Source: Paludibacteraceae bacterium (GTDB taxonomy: Bacteria > Bacteroidota > Bacteroidia > Bacteroidales > Paludibacteraceae). From it: a stretch of 60,164 bases of DNA. Location: contig JAFTSS010000020.1 in NCBI GenBank assembly GCA_017467185.1, positions 1 to 60,164 on the forward strand. Direction: 5' to 3'. Position 1 is the first letter of the stretch. Each line of letters opens with the position of its first letter. The position numbers were made by a program, and so were the translations under genes. Positions 35,464-44,641 of the stretch are shown here, in pieces. A model generated the notes under the pieces. It had not been told where the DNA came from, searched no databases, and saw only the letters and a program-made list of their open reading frames with translations.

Positions 35464-35947
35464 TTTTAACATAAGTACAAAAAATTCATAAAATTATGAA
35501 AAAGTATCTATTTTTATTAATTACAATGGTAGCAATATTGAGCAGTTGTGAAAATACAAGTCCAGTATCTCTTACCGTTGATAATCCAACTAAACAAGAT
35601 TATATCATAAATATAGATAGCACACAATTCATAAAGTCAAGTAAACATTTGGTTCGTGAATATCTACCAACTAAATACACAGAAACTCCTATCGAATTTA
35701 CCTTAATTCATAACACAGACACTTGTTCTTTCAGTGTTGAGTTCGGTGTTGGTAGACACTATTCATTATATATTGACAGTACAAGATATGCTCTATACAA
35801 TCATATAGACCTATCTTTAGATTGCTATCCTATTCCTTACGAATCTTATAAAAAAGTATTTAACGGAATTTTAGTAAGTGAAGGCTTTTTCAAGTAAAAC
35901 AAAAGATTCTGAGACTTACAACTCATTACTTACTTCTGTTAAAATAA
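35464..35947. mobile_element. Region bounded by ACATAAGTAC-family ends, enclosing a lipoprotein gene
   Basis: The left end TTTTAACATAAGTACAAA (35464-35481) is identical to the end of the palindromic element at 39189. The right end, CTTCTGTTAAAATAA (35933-35947) preceded by TTACTTA, is a divergent version of the other end (GTACTTATGTTAAAA). Together they bracket one gene not normally part of V-ATPase operons. This looks like a cargo-carrying form or two separate half elements. Confidence 0.5.
35496..35897 (+). CDS. Small lipoprotein inside the V-ATPase operon
   Basis: This 133-residue protein has a lipoprotein signal: MKKYLFLLITMVAILSSC with the lipobox Cys at residue 18. The rest is beta-strand-like with no family I recognise. 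It mentions a repeated theme of Thr/Asp-rich strands (SLTVDNPTKQDYIINIDSTQF), perhaps an immunoglobulin-like fold. It lies between the DUF2764 gene and atpA, where V-ATPase operons of this group usually have no gene, and is flanked by ACATAAGTAC-type repeat ends. The sequence is more AT-rich than its neighbours. I infer a later insertion. Confidence 0.75.
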   Translation: MKKYLFLLITMVAILSSCENTSPVSLTVDNPTKQDYIINIDSTQFIKSSKHLVREYLPTKYTETPIEFTLIHNTDTCSFSVEFGVGRHYSLYIDSTRYALYNHIDLSLDCYPIPYESYKKVFNGILVSEGFFK

Positions 35948-35982
35948 CAACCAAAGAAAAATAAATAATAAAACAATAAATA

Positions 35983-37737
35983 ATGGCAACAAAAGGTAAA
36001 GTAAAAGGTATCATCTCCAACCTCGTGACTGTAGGTGTGGATGGTCCTGTGGCTCAAAATGAGATTTGCTATATCTCGTTGGGCAATGTAAGACTTATGG
36101 CCGAGGTACTTAAAGTGAACGGCGATGATGTCTTCGTTCAAGTATTCGAAAGCACTCGTGGCCTTAAAGTTGGCAACGAGGTAGAATTTACCGGTCACAT
36201 GCTCGAGGTAACTCTCGGTCCTGGTATGCTTTCGCGCAACTACGATGGTCTTCAAAACGACCTCGATAAATTGACAGGTGTATTCCTCAAACGTGGTGAA
36301 TACAACTTCCCTCTCGACAACGAGAAACTTTGGGACTTCAAACCTCTCGCTCAAGTAGGCGACAAAGTTGAGGCTGCTTCTTGGCTCGGCGAGGTGGACG
36401 AAAACTCTCAACCACACAAAATCATGGTGCCTTTCGTTATGGAAGGTGTTTACACTGTGAAATCTGTGGCTGCTGCTGGTCAATACACAATCAACGACAC
36501 TATCGCCGTGATTACCGACTCAGATGGCAACGACCACAATATCAATATGATTCAAAAATGGCCTGTGAAAAAGGCTATCAACGTACACACCGAAAAACCA
36601 CGTCCTTTCCGTCTCTTGGAAACTGGTGTGCGTACTATCGACACAGCCAACCCTATCGTTGAAGGTGGTACTGGTTTCATCCCTGGTCCTTTCGGTACTG
36701 GTAAAACTGTGCTCCAACACGCTATCTCAAAACAAGCCGATGCCAACATCGTAATTATGGCAGCCTGCGGTGAGCGTGCCAACGAGGTTGTGGAAATCTT
36801 CGTTGAATTCCCTGAACTCGAAGACCCTCACACTGGTCGCAAACTCATGGAGCGTACTATCATCATCGCTAACACATCTAACATGCCTGTTGCATCGCGT
36901 GAAGCTTCGGTTTACACTGCGATGACTATCGCTGAATACTACCGCGCTATGGGTCTTAAAGTGCTCCTTATGGCCGACTCTACTTCTCGTTGGGCTCAAG
37001 CTCTTCGTGAGATGTCAAACCGTATGGAAGAGCTCCCAGGTCAAGATGCGTTCCCTATGGACCTCTCTGCTATCATCGGTGCTTTCTATAGCCGCGCTGG
37101 TTATGTATATCTCAAAAATGGTGCTACTGGTTCTATTACATTCATCGGTACTGTATCGCCTGCGGGTGGTAACTTGAAAGAGCCTGTAACTGAAGGTACT
37201 AAGAAAGTTGCGCGTTGCTTCTACGCACTTGAGCAAAACCGTGCCGACCGTAAACGCTACCCTGCAGTTAACCCTATCGATAGCTACTCTAAATATATCG
37301 AATACCCTGAATTCGAAGAGTATATCAAAACTAAAATCGAAGGCGACTGGATTGGTATGGTCAACCAAATGAAGACTCTCCTCCTTCGTGGTAAAGAGGT
37401 ACAAGAGCAAATCAACATCCTCGGTGACGACGGTGTACCTGTTGACTATCACGTTACATTCTGGAAATCAGAGGTTATCGACTTCGTTATTCTTCAACAA
37501 GATGCATTCGATAAAATCGACGCTGTTTGTCCACTCGAACGCCAAGAGTTTATGCTCAAACTCGTTATGGACATCTGTAACACCGACTACGAATTCGACA
37601 CATTCCTTGATGTTATAGACTACTTCAAACGTATCATCAACGTATGTAAACAAATGAACTATAGCGAATTCCACAGCGAAAAATTCGAACAACATCTTGC
37701 TGCGCTCAAAACTTTACTTGCTGAACGCGAAGCTTAA
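35983..37737 (+). CDS. atpA: V-type ATP synthase subunit A (catalytic)
   Basis: This is the catalytic nucleotide-binding subunit of the A3B3 head, 584 residues. Walker A is GPFGTGKTVLQH at about residues 235-246. ACGERANEV near residue 260 carries the catalytic Glu. LLMADSTSRWAQALREMSNRMEELPGQDAFP near residues 327-357 is the Walker B and arginine region. The A-specific non-homologous insertion near the N-terminus (MLSRNYDGLQNDLDKL and after) separates it from subunit B. It is complete and strongly conserved. The 108-bp gap to atpB holds heptamer repeats. Confidence 0.97.
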   Translation: MATKGKVKGIISNLVTVGVDGPVAQNEICYISLGNVRLMAEVLKVNGDDVFVQVFESTRGLKVGNEVEFTGHMLEVTLGPGMLSRNYDGLQNDLDKLTGVFLKRGEYNFPLDNEKLWDFKPLAQVGDKVEAASWLGEVDENSQPHKIMVPFVMEGVYTVKSVAAAGQYTINDTIAVITDSDGNDHNINMIQKWPVKKAINVHTEKPRPFRLLETGVRTIDTANPIVEGGTGFIPGPFGTGKTVLQHAISKQADANIVIMAACGERANEVVEIFVEFPELEDPHTGRKLMERTIIIANTSNMPVASREASVYTAMTIAEYYRAMGLKVLLMADSTSRWAQALREMSNRMEELPGQDAFPMDLSAIIGAFYSRAGYVYLKNGATGSITFIGTVSPAGGNLKEPVTEGTKKVARCFYALEQNRADRKRYPAVNPIDSYSKYIEYPEFEEYIKTKIEGDWIGMVNQMKTLLLRGKEVQEQINILGDDGVPVDYHVTFWKSEVIDFVILQQDAFDKIDAVCPLERQEFMLKLVMDICNTDYEFDTFLDVIDYFKRIINVCKQMNYSEFHSEKFEQHLAALKTLLAEREA

Positions 37738-37740
37738 TTT

Positions 37741-37842
37741 AATTCATAATTCACAATTCATAATTCATAATTAGGTTAAAGGTTAGAGATTAAAGGTTAG
37801 CGACAATAACTAACTTTCAACTTTCAACTTTCAACTATAAAA
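37741..37842. repeat. Heptamer arrays in the atpA-atpB gap
   Basis: AATTCAT-type units (about 37741-37772) are followed by AGGTTA-rich units and then AACTTTC units (about 37811-37837) ending 4 nt before the atpB start codon. No promoter box was seen. Confidence 0.75.
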
Positions 37843-37845
37843 GTT

Positions 37846-39162
37846 ATGACAAAGGCTTTTCAAAAAATATACACAAAGATTACTAACATCACTAAAGCGA
37901 CTTGCTCGCTCAAAGCATCGGGTGTTGGTAATGACGAGCTTGCTACAGTAAATGGCAAATTGGCTCAGGTAGTGCGCATTATGGGCGATGACGTTACACT
38001 ACAAGTGTTTGGTGGTACTGAAGGTATCCCTACAAATGCCGAAGTTATCTTCCTCGGCAAAGCCCCATCTCTCAAAGTTAGTGACCAATTGGCTGGTCGT
38101 TTCTTCAATGCTCTCGGCGAACCTATCGATGGCGGTCCAGAAATCGAAGGCGAAGAGATAGAAATTGGTGGTCCATCGGTGAACCCTGTGCGCCGTAAAC
38201 AACCATCTGAACTCATCGCTACTGGTATCGCTGGTATCGACTTGAACAACACTCTTGTGTCTGGTCAAAAAATTCCGTTCTTTGCCGACCCTGACCAACC
38301 TTACAACCAAGTTATGGCTAACGTGGCTCTCCGTGCCGAAGCCGACAAAATCATCCTTGGTGGTATGGGTCTTACAAACGACGACTACCTATATTTCAAA
38401 AATGTGTTTAACAACGCTGGTGTGCTCGACCGCATCGTGTCGTTCGTAAATACTACCGAAAACCCTCCTGTTGAGCGTCTCCTCATCCCTGATATGGCGC
38501 TTACTGCTGCCGAATATTTCGCTGTAGAGAAAAACCAAAAGGTGCTTGTGCTCCTCACCGACATGACTTCGTATGCCGATGCTTTGGCTATCGTGTCAAA
38601 CCGTATGGACCAAATCCCTTCTAAAGACTCTATGCCTGGTTCGCTCTACTCTGATTTGGCTAAAATCTACGAAAAAGCGGTACAATTCCCAGCTGGTGGT
38701 TCTATCACTATCATCGCGGTTACTACCCTCTCTGGTGGCGACATCACTCACGCTATTCCTGATAACACTGGTTATATCACCGAAGGTCAGTTGTTCCTCC
38801 GTCGCGACTCTGACGTAGGTAAAGTTATCGTTGACCCATTCCGTTCACTCTCTCGTTTGAAACAATTGGTTGCTGGTAAGAAAACTCGTGAAGACCACGC
38901 TCAAGTTATGAATGCTGCCGTACGTCTCTACGCCGATGCTGCCAATGCTAAAACTAAATTGGAAAACGGTTTCGACCTTACAAACTACGACGAACGTGCT
39001 CTCGACTTCGCTAAAGACTACTCAGAGCAACTTCTTGCTATCGACGTAAACATCGACACAACTCAAATGCTCGACGTTGCATGGTCGCTCTTCGGCACCC
39101 ACTTCAAACCAGAAGAGGTAAACATCAAACAAGAATTGGTTGAAAAATACTGGAAAAAGTAA
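37846..39162 (+). CDS. atpB: V-type ATP synthase subunit B
   Basis: This is the non-catalytic nucleotide-binding subunit alternating with A in the head, 438 residues. It lacks the canonical Walker A Lys-Thr loop (SGQKIPFFADPDQPYNQVMANVALRA occupies that place), as expected for V-type B subunits. LLTDMTSYADALAIVSNRMDQIPSKDSMPGSLYSDLAKIYE near residues 232-275 is the family core. The end is normal (EVNIKQELVEKYWKK). A palindromic element of the ACATAAGTAC family starts right after the stop codon. Confidence 0.96.
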   Translation: MTKAFQKIYTKITNITKATCSLKASGVGNDELATVNGKLAQVVRIMGDDVTLQVFGGTEGIPTNAEVIFLGKAPSLKVSDQLAGRFFNALGEPIDGGPEIEGEEIEIGGPSVNPVRRKQPSELIATGIAGIDLNNTLVSGQKIPFFADPDQPYNQVMANVALRAEADKIILGGMGLTNDDYLYFKNVFNNAGVLDRIVSFVNTTENPPVERLLIPDMALTAAEYFAVEKNQKVLVLLTDMTSYADALAIVSNRMDQIPSKDSMPGSLYSDLAKIYEKAVQFPAGGSITIIAVTTLSGGDITHAIPDNTGYITEGQLFLRRDSDVGKVIVDPFRSLSRLKQLVAGKKTREDHAQVMNAAVRLYADAANAKTKLENGFDLTNYDERALDFAKDYSEQLLAIDVNIDTTQMLDVAWSLFGTHFKPEEVNIKQELVEKYWKK

Positions 39163-39163
39163 A

Positions 39164-39404
39164 TTTTTCAACATAAGTACTGATTTTATTTTTTAACATA
39201 AGTACAAATTAAATTTTTAGGTTCAAATATATAATCTGTATTTTACAATTTTGTAAGGACAAAAACTTTTTCAAGTACATGCCCTAAATCATTACTAATT
39301 AATCACAAGGCTTGTACTTAAAAAAACTAAATATCCCAACATTTAAAAAAAATACATAATCCAATTTGTAAACCCACAAACAAGAATATGTACTTATGTT
39401 AAAA
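39164..39404. mobile_element. Palindromic element, ACATAAGTAC family, copy B (within V-ATPase operon)
   Basis: The element proper is 39189-39404: left end TTTTAACATAAGTACAAAT, right end ATGTACTTATGTTAAAA, internal hairpin 39267-39326 (TTTTTCAAGTACATGCC with GGCTTGTACTTAAAA). An extra left half end, TTTTTCAACATAAGTAC, sits at 39164-39180. It fills the atpB-atpD gap. The right half aligns by eye with copies A and C, including AAAAAAACTAAATATCCC. Confidence 0.8.
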
Positions 39405-39421
39405 CAAAAACAATCTAACAA

Positions 39422-40006
39422 ATGGCAATTTCATTTCAATATAACAAAACATCACTTCAGGGACTCGAAAAGAACTTGAAGATGCGTGTGCGTGCGTTGC
39501 CTACTATCAAAAACAAAGAGAGTGCGTTGCGTCTCGAAGTGAAACGTGCGAAAGACGAAATCAATCGTCTTGAGGAGGAACTCGAAAATCGCATTGCTTC
39601 TTACGACAAAATGTTGGCTCTTTGGGGCGAATTTGATACCTCTTTGCTCACCGTCGAAAACGTGGAAATGGATATCAAAAAAATCGCTGGCGTACGCATC
39701 CCTGTCCTCAAAGAAGTGATATACCAAACCAAGCCATTCAGCGTTTTCAGTGCTCCTAAATGGTATGCCGACGGACTCTCTGAACTCAAAAATTTGGCAC
39801 AGGTTGGTATCGAACGTGAATTCTGCGCTCAGAAACTACAACTCCTCGAATATGCCCGTAAAAAGACTACTCAAAAGGTAAATCTCTTTGAGAAAGTACA
39901 AATTCCAGGCTACGAGGATGCTATTCGCAAAATAAAACGATTCATGGAAGATGAAGAAAACCTCTCTAAATCATCACAAAAAATCGTAAAAGCTAAGCGC
40001 GCGTAA
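39422..40006 (+). CDS. atpD: V-type ATP synthase subunit D
   Basis: Subunit D is the central rotor shaft that turns inside the A3B3 head. The 194-residue protein is helical. A long N-terminal helix (QYNKTSLQGLEKNLKMRVRALPTIKNKESALRLEVKRAKDEINRLEEELENRI) and a long C-terminal helix (ALRKIKRFMEDEEN region) form the coiled coil typical of the family. It follows the palindromic element by 17 nt. No subunit F gene is adjacent. Confidence 0.9.
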   Translation: MAISFQYNKTSLQGLEKNLKMRVRALPTIKNKESALRLEVKRAKDEINRLEEELENRIASYDKMLALWGEFDTSLLTVENVEMDIKKIAGVRIPVLKEVIYQTKPFSVFSAPKWYADGLSELKNLAQVGIEREFCAQKLQLLEYARKKTTQKVNLFEKVQIPGYEDAIRKIKRFMEDEENLSKSSQKIVKAKRA

Positions 40007-40011
40007 TCATA

Positions 40012-40144
40012 GTTAAATGTATAGTGTATAGAGTATAGCGTTAAATGACTAACAACTCTCGCTATTCTTCCCCTATATTAAGGGGAGTGGCTGAAAGCCG
40101 AGAGAGTCTCTAAACTCTAAACTCTCAACTCTCAACTTTCATAG
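40012..40144. repeat. Repeats in the atpD-atpI gap
   Basis: GTATAGA-like heptamers (about 40018-40045), an inverted repeat CCCCTATATTAAGGGG (about 40070-40086), and AACTCTA/AACTCTC heptamers (about 40108-40140) run to a few bases before the atpI start codon. Confidence 0.7.
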
Positions 40145-40145
40145 T

Positions 40146-42010
40146 ATGATAACAAAAATGACTAAATACGACTTCCTTGTGTTTCACGCACAATACGATG
40201 CCTTTCTCGAGAAATTGAGAAACGTAGGCGTATTGCACGTAGCCACATTGGAAGAAGGTGATGCCAATCTCGAACTTGTCCGCGAGAAAATAGCTCTTCA
40301 GGCTCGCATCGACAAACAAATCGAGACCGCTCAGGCTCTCATCGCAGCCTACAATTCGGCTAAGGGCGTCACTCCGCTAACACCTGCCCCTGCAGGCAAT
40401 CTCTCGCTCGACGAGGGACTTGAGTTGTTGGCGCGTTTCGAGGCTCTACAAACCGAAGCCGTGGCATTACACCAAAATGTAACTGCTGCCGAACGCGAAC
40501 TACAACGCATGGCTCCTTGGGGCGACTACTCTGCCGAACGACTCCAACGCCTCGCCGACGCAGGCTACAGAATTGGATTCTACACATGCGCAGATCGTCT
40601 CTACAAACCTGAATGGGAAGAGCAATACAACGCATTCGTTGTTAACGACAGCACTAATACAACTTATTTCGTCACCGTAACCCGCGAACCTATTGCCGAT
40701 ATCGAAGCCGAAACTTTCGAAATGAGCAAATTAGGCTCTCACAAGCTACAAGCCGAACTCGAGGCTGCTCAAATGGCTTATGCCGAAAAACAAGCCGAAA
40801 TACGCGATTTTGCTGTCGCTAACGTCGAAGACCTCAAACGTCTTACACTACAAGTTGGCGAGATTATCGACATCGACCGAGTGCATATCAACACCATGAA
40901 AGCTGCCGACAACACCGTAATGCTTCTCGAAGGCTACTGCCCTACCGACACAGTAGAAGCACTCGAAGCTATGCTCAAAGAAGAGGGCGTATATTACGAG
41001 TCGGCAGAACCAACCGACGAAGACAATGTGCCTATCAAACTACGCAACAATGCCTTTACTCGCCTCTTCGAACCATTAACAGGTATGTATGGTATGCCAG
41101 TATATCAAGAGTTTGACCCAACTCCAGTGCTTGCACCATTCTTCCTGCTCTTCTTCGCAATGTGTATGGGCGACGGTGGCTATGGAGTTCTCTTATTGCT
41201 CTTTGGTTTGGCAGTTAAATCAGGTAAAATCAAAATCGAAATGTTCGATGGTCTTGGCTCAATCATCATGGTGCTCGGTGCAGCCACTACCGTCATCGGT
41301 CTATTCCTCGGAACAGCCTTTGGTGTTAATCTCACCACACTCAATTGGATACCACAAGGATGTAAAGACCTAATGATTACAGGTAAATTTGGCGATACAG
41401 ACTTCGACATCCAAATGATTCTCGCCCTTGGCATCGGTGTATTCCACATCTGTCTTGCAATGATTATCAAGGCAGTAGGCTACACCAAACGCTATGGATT
41501 CATGCAAAATCTCAGCAATTGGGGATGGCTACTTCTCATCTTAGGCGGACTCATCGTCGCTATGCTTGCCGTAGGCGAAATGGTATCAGTTGATGCAGCA
41601 AAATATGCACTCATTGCCATCGGAGCAATCTCTGCACTCGGCATCTATATCTTCAACGATCCTAAGCGCAATCCACTCATCAATATCGGAGCAGGACTTT
41701 GGGATACCTACAATATGGCAACAGGCCTTCTTGGTGACATATTGAGCTACATACGTCTCTATGCTCTCGGTCTTGCAGGTGGTATGCTCGGTAGCGCATT
41801 CAACGACTTAGGCGCAATGATTCTCGGCACTGAACCAGGCATAGGTTCATGGGCAGGATTTATTGTGATTCTCATCCTCGGCCACACCCTCAACCTCGTA
41901 ATGTCTGCCCTTGGCGCATTCGTTCACCCATTACGTTTGACATTCGTCGAATACTTCAAAAACGCAGGCTACGAAGGCAAAGGCGAAAAATATACACCAC
42001 TCTCTCGTAA

Positions 42011-42023
<13 letters not shown>
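40146..42023 (+). CDS. atpI: V-type ATP synthase subunit I
   Basis: This is the membrane stator subunit (subunit a) that forms the ion half-channels, 625 residues. The N-terminal half is soluble and partly coiled coil (about residues 1-310). The C-terminal half has about seven membrane helices from FFLLFFAMCMGDGGYGVLLL onward. The conserved SYIRLYALGLAGGMLGSAFN near residue 540 carries the essential Arg. It ends in KVES; the stop TAA (42021) lies within an AGTTGAG/AGTTAAG heptamer array that continues into the gap. Confidence 0.95.
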
Positions 42024-42705
<682 letters not shown>

Positions 42706-42730
42706 TCGATACCCAATCGACCATAGACAA

Positions 42731-42768
42731 CAAAAAAGCATCTCACTGAATGGGTGAGATGCTTTTTT
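42731..42768 (+). terminator. Terminator of the V-ATPase operon
   Basis: AAAAAAGCATCTCAC pairs with GTGAGATGCTTTTTT around a short loop, 26 nt after the atpK stop codon. Confidence 0.9.
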
Positions 42769-42829
42769 CGTCGTATCTAAATAAAAGCTATGAACGTATG
42801 ATTTTTTCTTAAAATCTTTTGCATTTTTA

Positions 42830-42861
42830 TTTGTTTATACCAAAAATAAATCGTACCTTTG
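42830..42861 (+). promoter_or_regulatory. Promoter of tnaA
   Basis: TTTG (42830-42833), a 20-bp spacer and TACCTTTG (42854-42861). The expected start near 42868 is where the heptamer array begins, so the entire leader is repeat. Confidence 0.8.
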
Positions 42862-42871
42862 CACTGCAAAA

Positions 42872-42990
42872 TGTGTAGAGTTTAGAGTTTAGAATTTAGA
42901 GTGCATTCTGTCACTTAACACTAACCACTTAACGCTATACACTAATCACTAATCACTATTCATTAATCATTAAATAATTACACTATTATG
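42872..42990. repeat. Heptamer array forming the whole tnaA leader
   Basis: Seventeen contiguous 7-bp units drift from AGTTTAG through CTTAACA to CTAATCA and TTAATCA. The last unit, TATTATG, ends with the tnaA start codon. Register is kept throughout even as the sequence changes. Confidence 0.85.
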
Positions 42991-44367
42991 GAACTACCTT
43001 TTGCAGAGGCCTACAAAATTAAAATGGTCGAGCCACTTCGCAAATCTACACGCGAAGAACGTGAGCAATGGATTAAAGAAGCTCACTACAATCTTTTCGG
43101 TTTGAAATCTGATATGGTTTACATTGACTGTATCACTGACTCAGGTACTGGCGCTATGTCAGACCGCCAATGGGCTGCTATGATGATGGGTGACGAAGCT
43201 TACGCTGGTGCTCGCTCATTCTTCCACCTCAAAGAAACTATCACTAAAATCACTGGCTTTGAATGGATCATCCCTACTCACCAAGGCCGTGCAGCTGAAA
43301 ACGTTCTCTTCTCTTACCTCGTAAAAGAAGGCGATATCGTTCCAGGTAACTCTCACTTCGACACTACTAAAGGTCACATCGAAGGTCGTAAAGCTTTCGC
43401 AGTTGACTGCACTATCGACGAAGCTAAAGACACTCAACTCGAAATCCCTTTCAAAGGTAATGTTGACCTTAACAAATTGGAAAAATGTCTCGCTGAAAAC
43501 GCTGACAAAATTCCTTTCATCATCGTCACTATCACTAACAACACTGCTGGTGGTCAACCTGTATCTATGGAAAACCTCCGTGGCGTTCGCGCTATCGCTG
43601 ACAAATATGGCAAACGCGTTCTCTTCGACTCTGCTCGTTTCGTAGAAAATGCTTACTTCATCAAAACTCGCGAAGCTGGTTACGCTGACAAAACTATCAA
43701 AGCTATCTGCCGCGAAATGTTCAACTTGGCTGACGGTATGACTATGTCTTCTAAAAAAGACGGTCTCGTTAACATGGGTGGTTTCATCGCTACTCGCCAC
43801 GAAGACTGGTACGAAGGCGCTAAAGGATTCTGTATCCGTTACGAAGGTTTCTTGACTTATGGTGGTATGAACGGTCGTGATATGGACGCTCTTGCTGTTG
43901 GTCTTGACGAAAATACTGAGCTCGAAACTATCGAAACTCGTATCAAACAAGTTCAATACCTCGCTGCTCGCCTCGACGAATTCGGTATCCCTTACCAACG
44001 TCCTGTAGGTGGTCACGCTTTGTTCGTTGATGCTTCTCTCATCCTTACTAACGTGCCTAAAGAAGAGTTCCCAGCTCAAACATTGGCTATCGAACTTTAC
44101 AAAGAAGCTGGTGTTCGTGGTTGCGAAATCGGTTACATCCTTGCTGACCGTGACCCTATCACACGCGAAAACCGTTTCGGTGGTCTCGACCTTCTCCGTT
44201 TATGTATCGCTCGTCGTACTTACACTAACAACCACATGGACGTTATTGCTGTAGCTCTCAAAAACGTATTCGACCGTCGTAACGAAATCAAACACGGTTA
44301 TCGTATCACTTGGGAAGCTCCTCTTCTCCGTCACTTCACAGTTCAACTCGAACCAGTACAAGAATAA
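42988..44367 (+). CDS. tnaA: Tryptophanase
   Basis: This PLP-dependent lyase splits tryptophan into indole, pyruvate and ammonia. It has 459 residues. The PLP lysine lies in MTMSSKKDGLVNMGG (Lys256/Lys257). RAAENVLF, GNSHFDTTKGHIE and DSARFVENAYFIK are family signatures. It starts MELPFAEAYKIKMVEPLRKSTREER, typical of Bacteroidota tryptophanases. It has its own promoter and terminator. Codon use is strongly biased to a few codons, suggesting high expression. No TnaC-like leader peptide with Trp was found upstream, and no tryptophan permease gene is adjacent. Confidence 0.96.
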   Translation: MELPFAEAYKIKMVEPLRKSTREEREQWIKEAHYNLFGLKSDMVYIDCITDSGTGAMSDRQWAAMMMGDEAYAGARSFFHLKETITKITGFEWIIPTHQGRAAENVLFSYLVKEGDIVPGNSHFDTTKGHIEGRKAFAVDCTIDEAKDTQLEIPFKGNVDLNKLEKCLAENADKIPFIIVTITNNTAGGQPVSMENLRGVRAIADKYGKRVLFDSARFVENAYFIKTREAGYADKTIKAICREMFNLADGMTMSSKKDGLVNMGGFIATRHEDWYEGAKGFCIRYEGFLTYGGMNGRDMDALAVGLDENTELETIETRIKQVQYLAARLDEFGIPYQRPVGGHALFVDASLILTNVPKEEFPAQTLAIELYKEAGVRGCEIGYILADRDPITRENRFGGLDLLRLCIARRTYTNNHMDVIAVALKNVFDRRNEIKHGYRITWEAPLLRHFTVQLEPVQE

Positions 44368-44388
44368 TTCTTATACACGTGATAATAA

Positions 44389-44432
44389 AAAAGAGGCTGT
44401 GTCAAAATGAAAATTTTGGCTCAGCCTCTTTT
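44389..44432 (+). terminator. Terminator of tnaA
   Basis: AAAAGAGGCTG at 44389-44399 pairs with CAGCCTCTTTT at 44422-44432, and inner bases (CAAAAT/ATTTTG) extend the stem. The T-run is short. Confidence 0.7.
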
Positions 44433-44433
44433 A

Positions 44434-44553
44434 GATGTGTCAGAATGCCTAAAGTGCAAGGCGTTGAAATTTAAGCTGAAAGGAATGTACTAAAGTACAT
44501 GACTGAAACTTAATATTGAAAACAACGTAGCAATTTGGGTATTATGACACATC
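44434..44553. repeat. 120-bp imperfect palindrome after tnaA
   Basis: The ends GATGTGTCA and TGACACATC are perfect inverted repeats. Inner blocks also pair (AAT, CC, TGC, GTTG, ATGTAC), centred on GTACTAAAGTAC near 44489. No ORF. It could be a MITE or REP-like element, lying directly after the tnaA terminator. Confidence 0.7.
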
Positions 44554-44574
44554 GTCTTTTCTATTCATAACCAC

Positions 44575-44605
44575 TTGCACAATCCAAAAATAATTCATAC
44601 CTTTG
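44575..44605 (+). promoter_or_regulatory. Promoter of the secreted protein gene at 44642
   Basis: TTG (44575-44577), a 20-bp spacer and TACCTTTG (44598-44605). The leader would be about 30 nt. Confidence 0.65.
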
Positions 44606-44641
44606 CGCATAATAAAAAACTAATTTTACAAATCTGCATTT

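Noticed and set aside
42868-42987. TnaC-like tryptophan-sensing leader peptide before tnaA
   Set aside because: Short frames there are four or so codons long and contain no Trp codon with the expected spacing; the leader is a repeat array.
43216-44079. Long minus-strand ORF opposite tnaA (287 codons)
   Set aside because: It is the antisense shadow of a strongly codon-biased gene; composition is Ser/Phe/Val-rich with no family motif.
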